Shown here: piece by piece, positions 36,923 to 45,912 of the stretch | How the letters are laid out: the number at the start of each line of letters is the position of its first letter | Numbering within the stretch: the stretch's first letter is position 1 | NCBI RefSeq assembly: GCF_016522065.1 | Contig: NZ_JAEHFV010000003.1 | Location: 248,001 to 312,000, forward strand | From: Flavobacterium agrisoli | GTDB taxonomy: Bacteria; Bacteroidota; Bacteroidia; Flavobacteriales; Flavobacteriaceae | Direction of reading: 5' to 3' | Length of the DNA: 64,000 bases | Program-made: the position numbers and the translations under genes | Notes under the pieces: model-generated | What the model saw: the letters and a program-made list of their open reading frames with translations, nothing else | What the model was told of the DNA's origin: nothing | The model's database searches: none

Positions 36923-37588
36923 ATGTATAAAAAAGCTTTAGTTGCAGATGATGTTGATTTGAATGATATAGCAGTAGTCCAAGTGATGAAAGAACTTGGA
37001 ATTACAACAATTGAATATGCGAAATATTGTGATGATGCTATTTTAAAGATTAAAAAAGGAATACATGATGGTGAACCCTATGAGTTATTGATTACCGATT
37101 TGTCATTTAAAAGCGATTATAAAAACAGTGTTTTGGCTTCAGGGGAAGAACTTATAGCTGTTACAAAAAAGCTGAATACTTCGATAAAGATTATTGCATT
37201 TTCTATTGAAGATAAATCATTTCGTATAAAGGCTTTATTTGAGCGATATGCAGTGGATGGTTTTGTATTGAAAGGAAGACGTAGTATAGAGGAATTAAGA
37301 GTTGCAATTAAAAAAGTATATGATAATACTACTTTTATTTCTCCTGAGGTAGAGCATGTCTTAAAGGAAAATTCGCCCAATGTAATCGATGATTTTGATA
37401 TTAAATTATTAGGTTATCTGTCCAATGGTATCGCCCAAGAAGCTATGGAAGCCACACTGAAGAGTGAAGGAATTACCCCCAATAGTAAAAGCACCGTTGA
37501 AAAAAGGATAGCGAAACTTAAAGATTGTCTTAAGGCTAATAACACCATTCATTTGGTTGCTATTGCAAAAGATTTAGGTATAATTTAA
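36923..37588 (+). CDS. Response regulator with LuxR/NarL-like DNA-binding domain
   Basis: 221 residues. The receiver domain has the acidic pair in VADDVDLND, phosphoacceptor D59 (LLITDLSF) and K117 (FVLKGRR). The C-terminal domain (DDFDIKLLGYLSNGIAQEAM ... KSTVEKRIAKLKDCLKANNT) is a divergent NarL-type helix-turn-helix; the segment between helices is longer than usual. It is the partner of the upstream kinase. Its targets are unknown; the small lipoprotein gene is an obvious candidate. Confidence 0.85.
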   Translation: MYKKALVADDVDLNDIAVVQVMKELGITTIEYAKYCDDAILKIKKGIHDGEPYELLITDLSFKSDYKNSVLASGEELIAVTKKLNTSIKIIAFSIEDKSFRIKALFERYAVDGFVLKGRRSIEELRVAIKKVYDNTTFISPEVEHVLKENSPNVIDDFDIKLLGYLSNGIAQEAMEATLKSEGITPNSKSTVEKRIAKLKDCLKANNTIHLVAIAKDLGII

Positions 37589-37610
37589 ATAAATATAAAC
37601 TTCAATTAAA

Positions 37611-37637
37611 AGCACTCGTAAATGAGTGCTTTTTTTA
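37611..37637 (+). terminator. Terminator of the kinase/response regulator operon
   Basis: A 7-bp stem (AGCACTC / GAGTGCT) with a 6-base loop is followed by eight T residues, 23 bases after the response regulator stop. Confidence 0.88.
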
Positions 37638-37821
37638 CTGAAATAATTTTATTGCATTACGGCAAACCGTAAAATAGAATTGAGATAACCATTTAAATTT
37701 GAATTTTAGTGGTAAAGGTGTATTTATTAGTAATTAATGCAATTAACACCATAAAAATGTAATCCTTTCAATAAGACTCATTGTTATTAATTGAAAACAA
37801 TATAAATTTTATAAAAATAAT

Positions 37822-38015
37822 ATGGAATGTAAAGTAGTACCGTTTGTGAAATCTATAAAAAGCAGTAAAAGGAATCTCAGCAGACGTTACCAATGCAATT
37901 AGTAGAACCAGCTTAAGCAACGCAAGGATGATGGGGAGATGTGAGACTGGAGAGCGTCTCAATCTATGTAGAACCAGAAAGTCGATGCTTTGGATTTAAT
38001 GTCAAACCAAGATAA
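37822..38015 (+). pseudogene. Frameshifted remnant of a small conserved flavobacterial protein
   Basis: The first frame starts at ATG 37822 with MECKVVPFVKSIKSS and soon ends. Coding resumes in a second frame (GISADVTNAISRTSLSNA) and then a third, GDVRLESVSIYVEPESRCFG followed by FNVKPR and a stop at 38013-38015. I recognise MECKVVPFV... and ...VRLESVS.YV.P...CFG...KP as the ends of one small Bacteroidetes protein of about 75 residues, so at least two frameshifts have broken it. It accounts for most of the gap 37589-38144; the rest holds a terminator and AT-rich DNA. Confidence 0.65.
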
Positions 38016-38144
38016 ACACTACTGGAAAATGGTAGTATTTAAAAAAATACCTTTTTACCGACGAATTTTAGGTACTTCTTCCTTCTAAAAAAGTAATAAA
38101 TACAAATGAAATAGCAGAACGATTATTAATTAAAAACTTGATTT

Positions 38145-38348
38145 ATGAAATATTATGTTAACACAAAAAAGCAATCAAATGGAGATCATGAAGTTCATAC
38201 AGAATACTGTACCTACTTGCCTAGTATTTTCAATAGAAAGTATTTAGGAGAGTTTTCGAATTGTAAAGATGCAGTGGTAGAAGCAAAGAAAACGTATTCT
38301 CAATCTAATGGTTGTAAGATATGTTCTAATAGTTGTCATACGAGCTAG
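38145..38348 (+). CDS. Small cysteine-containing conserved hypothetical protein
   Basis: 67 residues, MKYYVNTKKQSNGDHEVHTE with cysteines in HTEYCTYLP, SNCKDAV and a C-terminal CKICSNSCHTS cluster, suggesting a small metal- or disulfide-stabilised domain. It contains no signal peptide or membrane helix. I recall homologues in Bacteroidetes and Proteobacteria with the same NCKDAV.EAKK.Y.QSNGCK.CS motif, but no known function. It is the first intact gene of a run of small genes 38145-40708. Confidence 0.78.
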   Translation: MKYYVNTKKQSNGDHEVHTEYCTYLPSIFNRKYLGEFSNCKDAVVEAKKTYSQSNGCKICSNSCHTS

Positions 38349-38357
38349 TGATTATAC

Positions 38358-38603
38358 ATGGGATTTCGTGTGAGAAAAAGGGTTAATCTTGGAGGAGGAC
38401 TAGGATTGAATATAAGTGGTTCTGGTATTTCTCCAAGTTTACGGACTAAAGTAGGAACAATAAGTAAAAAGGGGTACTCGGTGAAAACAGGAGTTTCTGG
38501 AGTTTCTTATAATAACAGGTTTAGCCGATCAAAAAATAGCGGGTGTATGGCGCTACTTGTTTTTATGGGAATTATAGTGATTATAATCAATAGTATAATA
38601 TAA
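38358..38603 (+). CDS. DUF4236 small membrane protein
   Basis: 81 residues. The N-terminal MGFRVRKRVNLGGGLGLNIS motif and later SLRTKVGTISKKGYSVKTGV segment are typical of DUF4236 domains. A C-terminal membrane helix follows (GCMALLVFMGIIVIIINSII). DUF4236 function is unknown, and such genes often occur in accessory DNA. It starts 9 bases after the previous stop and is probably cotranscribed with it. Confidence 0.85.
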   Translation: MGFRVRKRVNLGGGLGLNISGSGISPSLRTKVGTISKKGYSVKTGVSGVSYNNRFSRSKNSGCMALLVFMGIIVIIINSII

Positions 38604-38614
38604 ACATTTAACAA

Positions 38615-39166
38615 ATGAGAAAGTATTTTGTTTTAGGGCTAGTTTTATGTAGTTCATTTGTTTTGGGACAGGAAACAGTTAAAGATGCACAATTGGTAAA
38701 AACAAAAATGGATGTTTTTACTTCAAAAACGGGTGTGTTAACCAAGTTCATTGACTATAATTTACCACAAATTAAGTCTGGATTCTCAACAGTGTCTGAA
38801 GCTCGTGTTAGGAAGCTTATTAGTGGAAATACCTCCCTTTACTTTTATCAAATTGAAAAACAGGGTAAATATACTAGTGTTACAGCTTCGATCGAGTATG
38901 TTGATTTAGTTGAAGTCATCAACGCCTTAAATAGTCTTAAAGGAGATCTGGATAAAGATATTCAAATGAATTCTGATTATTTAGAGAATAAATTTACTAC
39001 GGTTGATGGTTTTCAGATAGGTTATTATGTGAGTAAAGGAAAGGCTTCATGGTATCTGAAATTGGAAAAGTATGGATCTGACAATACTTTATTTATAAAT
39101 GATATAGAATCATTAGACAACTCTTTAAATGGTGCAAAGTCTAAAATAGAAGAATTAAAGGGATAG
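38615..39166 (+). CDS. Exported hypothetical protein
   Basis: 183 residues with a signal peptide (MRKYFVLGLVLCSSFVLGQ). The mature part is mixed alpha/beta without cysteines or known motifs (VLTKFIDYNLPQIKSG, KYTSVTASIEYVDLVEVINA, ESLDNSLNGAKSKIEELKG). It may be periplasmic. It follows the DUF4236 gene by 11 bases. Confidence 0.75.
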   Translation: MRKYFVLGLVLCSSFVLGQETVKDAQLVKTKMDVFTSKTGVLTKFIDYNLPQIKSGFSTVSEARVRKLISGNTSLYFYQIEKQGKYTSVTASIEYVDLVEVINALNSLKGDLDKDIQMNSDYLENKFTTVDGFQIGYYVSKGKASWYLKLEKYGSDNTLFINDIESLDNSLNGAKSKIEELKG

Positions 39167-39240
39167 GTTTGCTCCCTAGATTTTTTTTATTTTATAAGTA
39201 ATATAAGAAAAACAATATATTTAGAATCTAACTTAATACC

Positions 39241-39450
39241 ATGAAATCAGTTTTACTCTCACTACTTTTTATTTTTTACATCCCCAATTATAGAGCTTCA
39301 GAGGTTTATATCTGTGGAGCGAAAGGAGCTAACAAGTACCACTACTCAGAGCGTTGTAGAGGCTTAAGTGCCTGTAGCCACGAAGTTAAAAAAGTGACCT
39401 TAAAAGAAGCACAAGGGTATGGTTTAACTCTTTATGGTTGGGAAGATTAA
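39241..39450 (+). CDS. Small exported cysteine-containing protein
   Basis: 69 residues. After a signal peptide (MKSVLLSLLFIFYIPNYRAS) comes VYICGAKGANKYHYSERCRG then LSACSHEVKKVTLKEAQ, a motif I recall from short proteins where Y.C......YH....C.GL..C..EIKKV...EA is followed by CGWED. Here that last cysteine is tyrosine (TLYGWED). The role is unknown; proteins with this motif often lie close to nuclease genes. Confidence 0.75.
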   Translation: MKSVLLSLLFIFYIPNYRASEVYICGAKGANKYHYSERCRGLSACSHEVKKVTLKEAQGYGLTLYGWED

Positions 39451-39451
39451 T

Positions 39452-40273
39452 ATGGTACAGTTTTGCTTTTTGAGAACTTTATTAGTGCTAAGTCTTTTGT
39501 TTAGTCGCGATTTAGTCTATTCCCAAGTTAAAATATGTAGTTGGAATATTGAGAATATAGGCGGGTCAAAATCAAAGGAGAATCTAGAATATATTGCTTC
39601 TATAATAAGAGATTTTGATGTTATAGCTATTCAGGAGGTAGTGCCGAGTGCTTCAGGAGTAGCAAGTATTGTCAACCTGACTGCTATTTTAAATAGTAAT
39701 AAAGGTCATTGGAAGTATCTGGTTAGTCAACCAACTACAGGGAGTAGTTATAAAACAGAGCGTTATGCTTTTATATGGAATACATATACTGTAAATCATA
39801 AGGGTAAGGCTTGGTTGGAGCAAAAGTTTCAGCAGGAAATAGATAGGGAACCCTTTTATTGTACTTTTCTTTACAAAGGTAAAGATTTTACCCTGTCGAA
39901 TTTTCATGCTATAACCAAAAACATGCAGCCCGAGACTGAAATCAAGTATTTTAAATTTTTACCCAATCAGTACCTAACGCATAATCTTATATTTTTGGGG
40001 GATTTCAATTGTCCTGAAACCCATACTGTGTTTATCCCATTAAAGAAAAGCGGTTATAGATCTGTTTTCCAAAAACAAAAGACTTCGTTGAAAAGGGAAT
40101 GTAAAGATTCGGAATGTTTAGCGTCTGAATTTGATAATATTTTCTTTGATAGCTTAAAAGTGGAGGTTCAGAAATCTGGTGTAATTCATTTTTATAAAGA
40201 TTTCCCCTCGATGAAGAAAACAAGGGAGATATCAGACCATATTCCCATTTGGGTAGAATTTAAACTAAAATAG
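39452..40273 (+). CDS. Exported endonuclease/exonuclease/phosphatase family protein
   Basis: The ATG at 39452 is used; it begins a signal peptide (MVQFCFLRTLLVLSLLFSRD) that is followed directly by the catalytic domain. EEP-fold motifs in order: ICSWNIENIGG, IAIQEVV (metal-binding Glu), TLSNFHAI, IFLGDFNCPETH (Asp/Asn) and ISDHIPIWVEFKLK (catalytic Asp-His). About 273 residues. Family members are DNases or phosphoesterases, and the signal peptide implies an extracellular or periplasmic nuclease. It starts 1 base after the preceding small protein, indicating a joint transcript. Confidence 0.9.
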   Translation: MVQFCFLRTLLVLSLLFSRDLVYSQVKICSWNIENIGGSKSKENLEYIASIIRDFDVIAIQEVVPSASGVASIVNLTAILNSNKGHWKYLVSQPTTGSSYKTERYAFIWNTYTVNHKGKAWLEQKFQQEIDREPFYCTFLYKGKDFTLSNFHAITKNMQPETEIKYFKFLPNQYLTHNLIFLGDFNCPETHTVFIPLKKSGYRSVFQKQKTSLKRECKDSECLASEFDNIFFDSLKVEVQKSGVIHFYKDFPSMKKTREISDHIPIWVEFKLK

Positions 40274-40276
40274 CCT

Positions 40277-40708
40277 ATGAATAAAACTTTACTTTTTTCA
40301 TTATCATTTCTTTTTTTAAGCCTTCTTGCTTGTCAAGAAAAGAAGTCTTCTAATTCTTATCCTCGAGAAGATTCTCAACCTACGCAGGAAATACAATCTT
40401 TTGTTTCAACAAAAGCTGTAAAATATGATAATCCTGTAGATGATCCAACCTATCATGAGGATAAACAATATAAGTATGAATATCGCACCGGTACATCAGG
40501 TGAATATCAATACAATTATGATGTTATTGGTAAAAATAATAAAGATGAAGAGGTGACAGGTAATGTTAGTATGCAAGGTAAATATGGTATAGGTATCATT
40601 TTAACGCCAAATGGGACCGAATTTTCTGTTAAATTGGAATGGGTAGGTCAGGGAAGGTTACAAGCAGTTAACATAGAAGGTGATACTTTGAATTTAAGGG
40701 TACGGTAA
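40277..40708 (+). CDS. Lipoprotein of unknown function
   Basis: 143 residues, with the lipobox in SLLACQEKK. A charged linker follows, and then a small beta-rich domain with YEYRTGTSGEYQYNYDVIGK and KYGIGIILTPNGTEFSVKLE, WVGQGRLQAVN, a pattern I recognise from short Bacteroidetes proteins of unknown role. It starts 3 bases after the EEP-family gene and is the last gene of the small-gene run. Confidence 0.78.
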   Translation: MNKTLLFSLSFLFLSLLACQEKKSSNSYPREDSQPTQEIQSFVSTKAVKYDNPVDDPTYHEDKQYKYEYRTGTSGEYQYNYDVIGKNNKDEEVTGNVSMQGKYGIGIILTPNGTEFSVKLEWVGQGRLQAVNIEGDTLNLRVR

Positions 40709-40795
40709 ATTAATAATGTCATTTTTTTATAAAGAGATTAAAAATCATTAACGAAAAGGAATTATTGAAAAGGTATTTAAATCGTTGTTAAAATA

Positions 40796-41341
40796 ATGGT
40801 CAAAGAAAGAGTACATAGAATTAATAAACAGAAAATTAGAATTCCGCTAAAGTTCTACTGGATAAAGTTGTTACGAACCACTAAATTGTTTTTTAAAAAA
40901 GACCGTGCGCTTGTACAATTAGAAATTAACTACTATAAAAAGTGGCATTTTGACAATGCTTATTTCTTTCTCGAGTTAAATTTTAAAAATGCGATTTGGT
41001 ATAAAATTGATAATACTAAAAGTTATCATTTCGCTAAACCAATAATTTTAAATTTAGAAGATACTCCATACCATCAAATCGAGATAGAAGTTTTTGGGTA
41101 TTCTCAAAAGGAGACCATTACAATTAATTTGGATAAAGTTGGATCAATTAATTCATCCTTATTCAAAACTGAGTTTAAGGATCTTTCTTTTATTGAATTA
41201 ATTCCGCCAGAGTTGTCCGTAAAACAAAAAAAAATTAAAGTTGTTCATAAGCAGCCTAGCTGTAATTTAACGGATATCACTATCAAAAGAGCATCAATTA
41301 ATATAAATTTCGAACCATTTAAAAACCAAGATTTTCTATGA
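40796..41341 (+). CDS. Hypothetical protein, first gene of the DUF4407 operon
   Basis: 181 residues; no signal peptide. The N-terminus is strongly basic (KERVHRINKQKIRIPLKF, RTTKLFFKKDR), and a beta-rich domain follows (LVQLEINYYKKWHFDNAYFF, HQIEIEVFGYSQKETITINL). No known domain is recognised. Its stop overlaps the next start as ATGA, so translation is coupled to the first DUF4407 protein and the two products probably work together. Confidence 0.75.
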   Translation: MVKERVHRINKQKIRIPLKFYWIKLLRTTKLFFKKDRALVQLEINYYKKWHFDNAYFFLELNFKNAIWYKIDNTKSYHFAKPIILNLEDTPYHQIEIEVFGYSQKETITINLDKVGSINSSLFKTEFKDLSFIELIPPELSVKQKKIKVVHKQPSCNLTDITIKRASININFEPFKNQDFL

Positions 41342-42585
41342 AACAAAGAGATTATTATGAAACACCTAAGGCGAGTCCTTTAATGCGTTTTCTTTGGAAA
41401 TGTGCAGGTGGTGATAGGTATTTACTAGAGAGAGCTACCTATTCCGATCAAATTAAATACATGTGTCTAGGGGGTATAGTATTTGCTACCGGTGGATTAG
41501 CAGGGATCGCAGGAGGATATGCCTTTTATACCATTTTTGAACCTCGTGGTTCGGCAATTGATAATCCTGTTGATTTACAAACCCTTTTAATTTCATTGTT
41601 TTTTGGCGTGATCTGGGGGTTAATGATTTTCAATATAGATAGATTTATAGTTACCAGTACCGGTAAAGGAGATGGTACGGAAGCAATTACCATCGGTGAA
41701 TTAAAAAGTGCTTTACCCCGTATCATAATGGGGGCGATTATTGCGATGACTATTTCAAAACCCGTTGAAATACGAATGTTTAAAACCGAAATTGATATTA
41801 AATTACGTGAAAAGCAGTTAGAACAACAGGCAGAATATCAGGCTAAAGTAGATAAAACTTATGCCGATCGTGAAAAATTATTAGTTGCCGATTTTGGTAA
41901 AATTGAAACCCAAAGGGCAGATTTATTAAATCGTATCAAAAATTACGAATTGCAATACCGTAAAGAAACCGCCGAAGGTTTAGGAGGTAGAGGACAAGGT
42001 GAAGGTCCAGTGGCGAGAGCTTTAAAAGCGCAACAAGAAAAATTAGAAGCCGAATTAGCTCGATTTGACCAAACCAATAAAGCCGAATTAGATGAACTTA
42101 ATGCTAAGAAAAAGCAATTACGCTTAGAGAAGGATAATGAAAGAGGGAATAATGAGAAAATAGCAAATGGACTTGACGGTTTACTAGAACGTATTAAAAT
42201 TGCTCATGAAGTAGCTGGATTCACCATTTCATTGTTCATTACCTTGTTGTTTATGGCTATCGAGTTAACTCCAATTTTCTTCAAGTTGATGCTTACAAAG
42301 ACAACCTATGATTATTTAGCTGAAAATCGAGATGAATTAATAAAGGCAGATTATGGTATAGAAGTAAAATACGATTACTACAAAGACAAACAAGGTGTTG
42401 AAAAGCATTTAACGATTAACCATGAAGCTGAAAAGCTCATCTTTGAAAAGATTAAAGTTACCGAAATCCAAAAAGAGCTCACCGAGTATGCCGTAATGAA
42501 ATACAAGGAGAGAGAAATGAAAAAAATTGATGAGAATCTAGATCATTATATTAATTCAGCTCAAGAAAATGTCCAAAACAACTAA
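41338..42585 (+). CDS. DUF4407 membrane coiled-coil protein
   Basis: 415 residues. Motifs of DUF4407 (PF14362): LMRFLWKCAGGDRYLLE at the start, and ITLLFMAIELTPIFFKLMLT late. Membrane helices are at about 40-62, 82-104, 128-146 and 285-305. Between helices 3 and 4 lies a long, highly charged coiled coil (about 150-280: KLREKQLEQQAEYQ..., KAQQEKLEAELARFDQTNK). This suggests a membrane protein with a rod on one face, perhaps a structural or sensor subunit. The function of the family is unknown. It overlaps the next gene by 17 bases. Confidence 0.88.
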   Translation: MKQRDYYETPKASPLMRFLWKCAGGDRYLLERATYSDQIKYMCLGGIVFATGGLAGIAGGYAFYTIFEPRGSAIDNPVDLQTLLISLFFGVIWGLMIFNIDRFIVTSTGKGDGTEAITIGELKSALPRIIMGAIIAMTISKPVEIRMFKTEIDIKLREKQLEQQAEYQAKVDKTYADREKLLVADFGKIETQRADLLNRIKNYELQYRKETAEGLGGRGQGEGPVARALKAQQEKLEAELARFDQTNKAELDELNAKKKQLRLEKDNERGNNEKIANGLDGLLERIKIAHEVAGFTISLFITLLFMAIELTPIFFKLMLTKTTYDYLAENRDELIKADYGIEVKYDYYKDKQGVEKHLTINHEAEKLIFEKIKVTEIQKELTEYAVMKYKEREMKKIDENLDHYINSAQENVQNN

Positions 42586-44095
42586 TGACATCAGACGCTT
42601 TCTTTTTACATGTTCCGGAGAAGATAATTACATCTTAAAAAAGTGCAGTACAAAAATTCAGGCTAGGTTTGCTTTGTTAGGATTTTTTGTAGTATGCATC
42701 TTTATAGGGTGTTTTCTAAGTGCGACATTTTTTACTAAATCATTATTTGATAGTGCCAAATGGGTAAGTTTACCGATGGGACTTATTTGGGGTGCCGTTA
42801 TTGTAAATCTTTATCTTTTATTGTTACACACCATATCACCAACAATTATTCCGCTATCTTCAAAAAAGAAAAAGGGAATGGGAGAGAAAATTTCTAGTGA
42901 AAAAACGCAATTCTTAACGGTATCTATGTGCTTAAGATTAGCTTTTATGTCATTGTTGGCAGTAATAACAGCCCAGCCTTTAAATGTTGCTTTTCTTTCT
43001 TCCTCGGTTGAACTTGAATTAGAAAAACATAAAATTTTGGAAAGAGTTAAGTTATACACGCTTTCTAATGAAACGTTGATTCAACAGGAATTGCAAGGAT
43101 TAAGCGAATTCAATCAAAGAATCATTCAAAAAGTAACTCCTGAGGATGCACCGAATATCCATAGGAACCTACTTTTTGTAAATAATAAAATTGTCGCTGA
43201 CCAAGCTTTTATCGCATTTGTTTCAAATAGGATTAAGCAATTGGAGGTAATGGAAGAAAATTGGTATTTGAATGAAAAAGAATCACGGAAAAAGCAAAGA
43301 CTTTTAAAAGATATTGAAAGTCAACTGAATCTGGAACTAGGTTCTGATCAGTATTTTATGCAGCAATTAACAGCCTTTCAAATTAATGGGAGTATTGGAG
43401 ATGATTATAAAATATTCCAAGCCAATTTAGCCGACTTGGTACAAAAGAAACTCGATAATTACAATTCGCTTTCCCAATTGTTAGAAAAAAGTAATTTTTA
43501 CATCAAAACAATTCAGCTACTCTTGATGCATAATCAAGCTTCTTGGATAATTAGTAGCTTGGTTTGTCTGTTGTTTTTATTACCAATTTATTTTAAGTAC
43601 AAAGTACGTGACGTGTCCTCTGCAATATTTAAAAGGGAAAATAGTACAAATTCTGAAATTGTGAGGCTACGTGAAGAATTAATTAATACACGAGATTTTA
43701 ATTGGCTAGAGCGAAAAATTAAAACAATTGCTATAAACAATATTAAAACATCAGATTATTACTTCCATCGAATGTTGATAGAGCACCGAATTATTCTAGA
43801 AGAATATGAGCAAACCAAAAGTAAGTTTTCAGAAATTTTAACGGATAAAAATTTTAACTACAATCAGGCTTCGTGGTCAAGATTGTATCTGTTTATTGAA
43901 AAAATGAGAGAGGTAGATGTAAATTTATGTAAAGAGTATGTATCGCAAATTAGTTCTGAATATAAAGACGAAACCATCGTAAAGTATGAGTATTGGTTAG
44001 ATATGCCTTTTAGGACAAAGCGTATACAAACAATTAAGATTAAAAATACAGAAAGCGACTTACTCGATTTTATTTATAACCAAAACGGTAATTAA
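42569..44095 (+). CDS. Second, divergent DUF4407-like membrane protein
   Basis: 508 residues. It opens DIRRFLFTCSGEDNYILKKC, mirroring the LMRFLWKCAGGDRYLLE start of the upstream protein, so the two are paralogues. Hydrophobic segments are at about 31-56, 70-92, 120-142 and 320-342; a helical, charged region lies between the last two. A long C-terminal extension (about 345-508: EIVRLREELINTRDFNWLER ...) is unique to this copy and probably cytoplasmic. The pairing of two unequal copies suggests a hetero-oligomer. Confidence 0.82.
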   Translation: MSKTTNDIRRFLFTCSGEDNYILKKCSTKIQARFALLGFFVVCIFIGCFLSATFFTKSLFDSAKWVSLPMGLIWGAVIVNLYLLLLHTISPTIIPLSSKKKKGMGEKISSEKTQFLTVSMCLRLAFMSLLAVITAQPLNVAFLSSSVELELEKHKILERVKLYTLSNETLIQQELQGLSEFNQRIIQKVTPEDAPNIHRNLLFVNNKIVADQAFIAFVSNRIKQLEVMEENWYLNEKESRKKQRLLKDIESQLNLELGSDQYFMQQLTAFQINGSIGDDYKIFQANLADLVQKKLDNYNSLSQLLEKSNFYIKTIQLLLMHNQASWIISSLVCLLFLLPIYFKYKVRDVSSAIFKRENSTNSEIVRLREELINTRDFNWLERKIKTIAINNIKTSDYYFHRMLIEHRIILEEYEQTKSKFSEILTDKNFNYNQASWSRLYLFIEKMREVDVNLCKEYVSQISSEYKDETIVKYEYWLDMPFRTKRIQTIKIKNTESDLLDFIYNQNGN

Positions 44096-44114
44096 ATAGT
44101 GTTCTAAATACCAA

Positions 44115-45908
44115 ATGCAAAATCAGATAATTAATATTATTAAGCAAGAACCGTTCGTGGGGGAGGATGGGCAGTCGTACATTAAATGCACGAAAGAAAT
44201 CTTAACTCCTAGAAAAACATACATCAAAGGTGTGGTTAGTGGTAAATATCGAGGGGATAAGATCCCGAGTGATTCGGATATTTCCTATTTGTATGAATTT
44301 GAAATTTATGAAGCTGAGGTTTTATGTAATTCAAAAGATGATTTTAGAAAAGACATTGCTTTTAGGTTTCCTAATGATTTTACCAATGTTCTAAGTAGTA
44401 ATACAATTAAGGGAATTGTTTTTCCAAAACAAAAGCTACCACACACCTTACCCGTAAAAGTAAAAGCTGACAACCGAAACTTTGGAGTTAATATCCTAGA
44501 ACCACAACTGTTTGAATTTGAAATTAATCGAAAATACCATCAAACTGAAGGTGAAGAAGTGTTTGGAACCTTCAACGCTTTCATTACAGGTTATGTGTTT
44601 GATTACGAACGAATCGAACAAATTGAATACATCCCTGCTGTAGAAGAAGTAGATAACATTGAGGAACCTAATGGAAAGAATCCTTTACTTTGTGTGCCTA
44701 GTAAGGTAAAAACAGGGAAGGTAGAAACCAAAGGAAATTATACCAGAGAAGAATACCTCTGTGCAAATCATCCCGATAAAGTTTGGGGGAATTGGAAGTA
44801 CACAAGTACTTCGAACTCGATTTCTAATCCCTATACCGGTAGTGCTAAATACAACGATTCTTTTGACTATGGAGGATGTTTAGGTCAAGTTTTAGGAATT
44901 CTAGCAGTAGTTATAGCAGCCTTTTTCCTGATCAAACTATGGCCAATTTTACTCATACTTGTAGGTTATTATTTATTCATACTATTACTCGGAATACTAC
45001 CTACTTTATTCAAATGGATTTTTAGAATACTTGGAGTGCTAATGATATTGGGTTTCATAGGCTTGTTGATCAATGACTTTTCAAGAAGTCGCCTACCCTA
45101 TCAACCATCACCAGTAGTAGATTTACCTAGAGAAAGAAATGTCCCTGTTCCGGTGCTAGCACCCATTCCTGATCATATTGATGATAATGATAATACAAAC
45201 AATAATATTCTTCATGATAGTCTTATTACGCGGTTCAGAAGCTGGAATGACTATGGTGGTAATACCTATGAAGGAAAGTATAGTATTAAGTTAAGTGATT
45301 TTAGAAGAGCACACTATCATAAAGACGGCTTAAAAGCTACACAAGGAACGAAGCAGGATTACGATGCAATTATTCACAATTTAAAGGAATACGATAAAAA
45401 CAATATACCAAGTTTATACAGGCTTTTTGATAGTATCGGTGACGCAAATAAATTAGACAGGATTAAGTTTGCCGAAATGGTAGTTACTTTTATTCAAGAT
45501 ATTCCTTATGCTATTGTTTTGGAAAACGGATGCGACTCCAGGTTATATGAGGACTGGTTCACCAAACAATACCTGCAAAATAATAAAGGGGAGTGTGATG
45601 GATACCAGAAATTTGGGATCAATACACCAGTCGAATTTTTGACCAATTTAAAAGGTGACTGTGATACGCGAAGCCTATTGTTGTATACGATTTTCTCACA
45701 TTACAACTATGATGTAGTCGTATTAAGCAGTGAGTTTTACAGCCATTCTATCATAGGAATTAATCTGCCGTTAAATGGAACAGTGTATGCCTACAATCAA
45801 AAGCGATATGTAATGTGGGAAACTACAACACCCAATGCGAAACCTGGAAGAATTCCAAATGAAATAGCTAATTTAAATAACTGGAGAATATCTCTTAAAT
45901 CAAAATAA
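44115..45908 (+). CDS. Membrane protein with C-terminal transglutaminase/papain-like domain
   Basis: 597 residues. An N-terminal soluble domain (about 1-235, with a CxxP- and CANHP-type cysteine pair: LLCVPSKV ... EEYLCANHPDKVWG) precedes two or three membrane helices (about 255-325). A charged linker and a C-terminal domain follow, with a transglutaminase-like triad: LKGDCDTRSLLLY (C516), FYSHSIIGI (H544) and MWETTTP (E569). Such domains act as proteases or acyl transferases, probably in the periplasm here. It could also be inactive. The combination with DUF4407 proteins is not one I know. Confidence 0.78.
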   Translation: MQNQIINIIKQEPFVGEDGQSYIKCTKEILTPRKTYIKGVVSGKYRGDKIPSDSDISYLYEFEIYEAEVLCNSKDDFRKDIAFRFPNDFTNVLSSNTIKGIVFPKQKLPHTLPVKVKADNRNFGVNILEPQLFEFEINRKYHQTEGEEVFGTFNAFITGYVFDYERIEQIEYIPAVEEVDNIEEPNGKNPLLCVPSKVKTGKVETKGNYTREEYLCANHPDKVWGNWKYTSTSNSISNPYTGSAKYNDSFDYGGCLGQVLGILAVVIAAFFLIKLWPILLILVGYYLFILLLGILPTLFKWIFRILGVLMILGFIGLLINDFSRSRLPYQPSPVVDLPRERNVPVPVLAPIPDHIDDNDNTNNNILHDSLITRFRSWNDYGGNTYEGKYSIKLSDFRRAHYHKDGLKATQGTKQDYDAIIHNLKEYDKNNIPSLYRLFDSIGDANKLDRIKFAEMVVTFIQDIPYAIVLENGCDSRLYEDWFTKQYLQNNKGECDGYQKFGINTPVEFLTNLKGDCDTRSLLLYTIFSHYNYDVVVLSSEFYSHSIIGINLPLNGTVYAYNQKRYVMWETTTPNAKPGRIPNEIANLNNWRISLKSK

Positions 45909-45912
45909 TATT

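Noticed and set aside
37768..37962. Minus-strand 64-codon frame
   Set aside because: It lies over the frameshifted plus-strand relic and has no features of a real protein.
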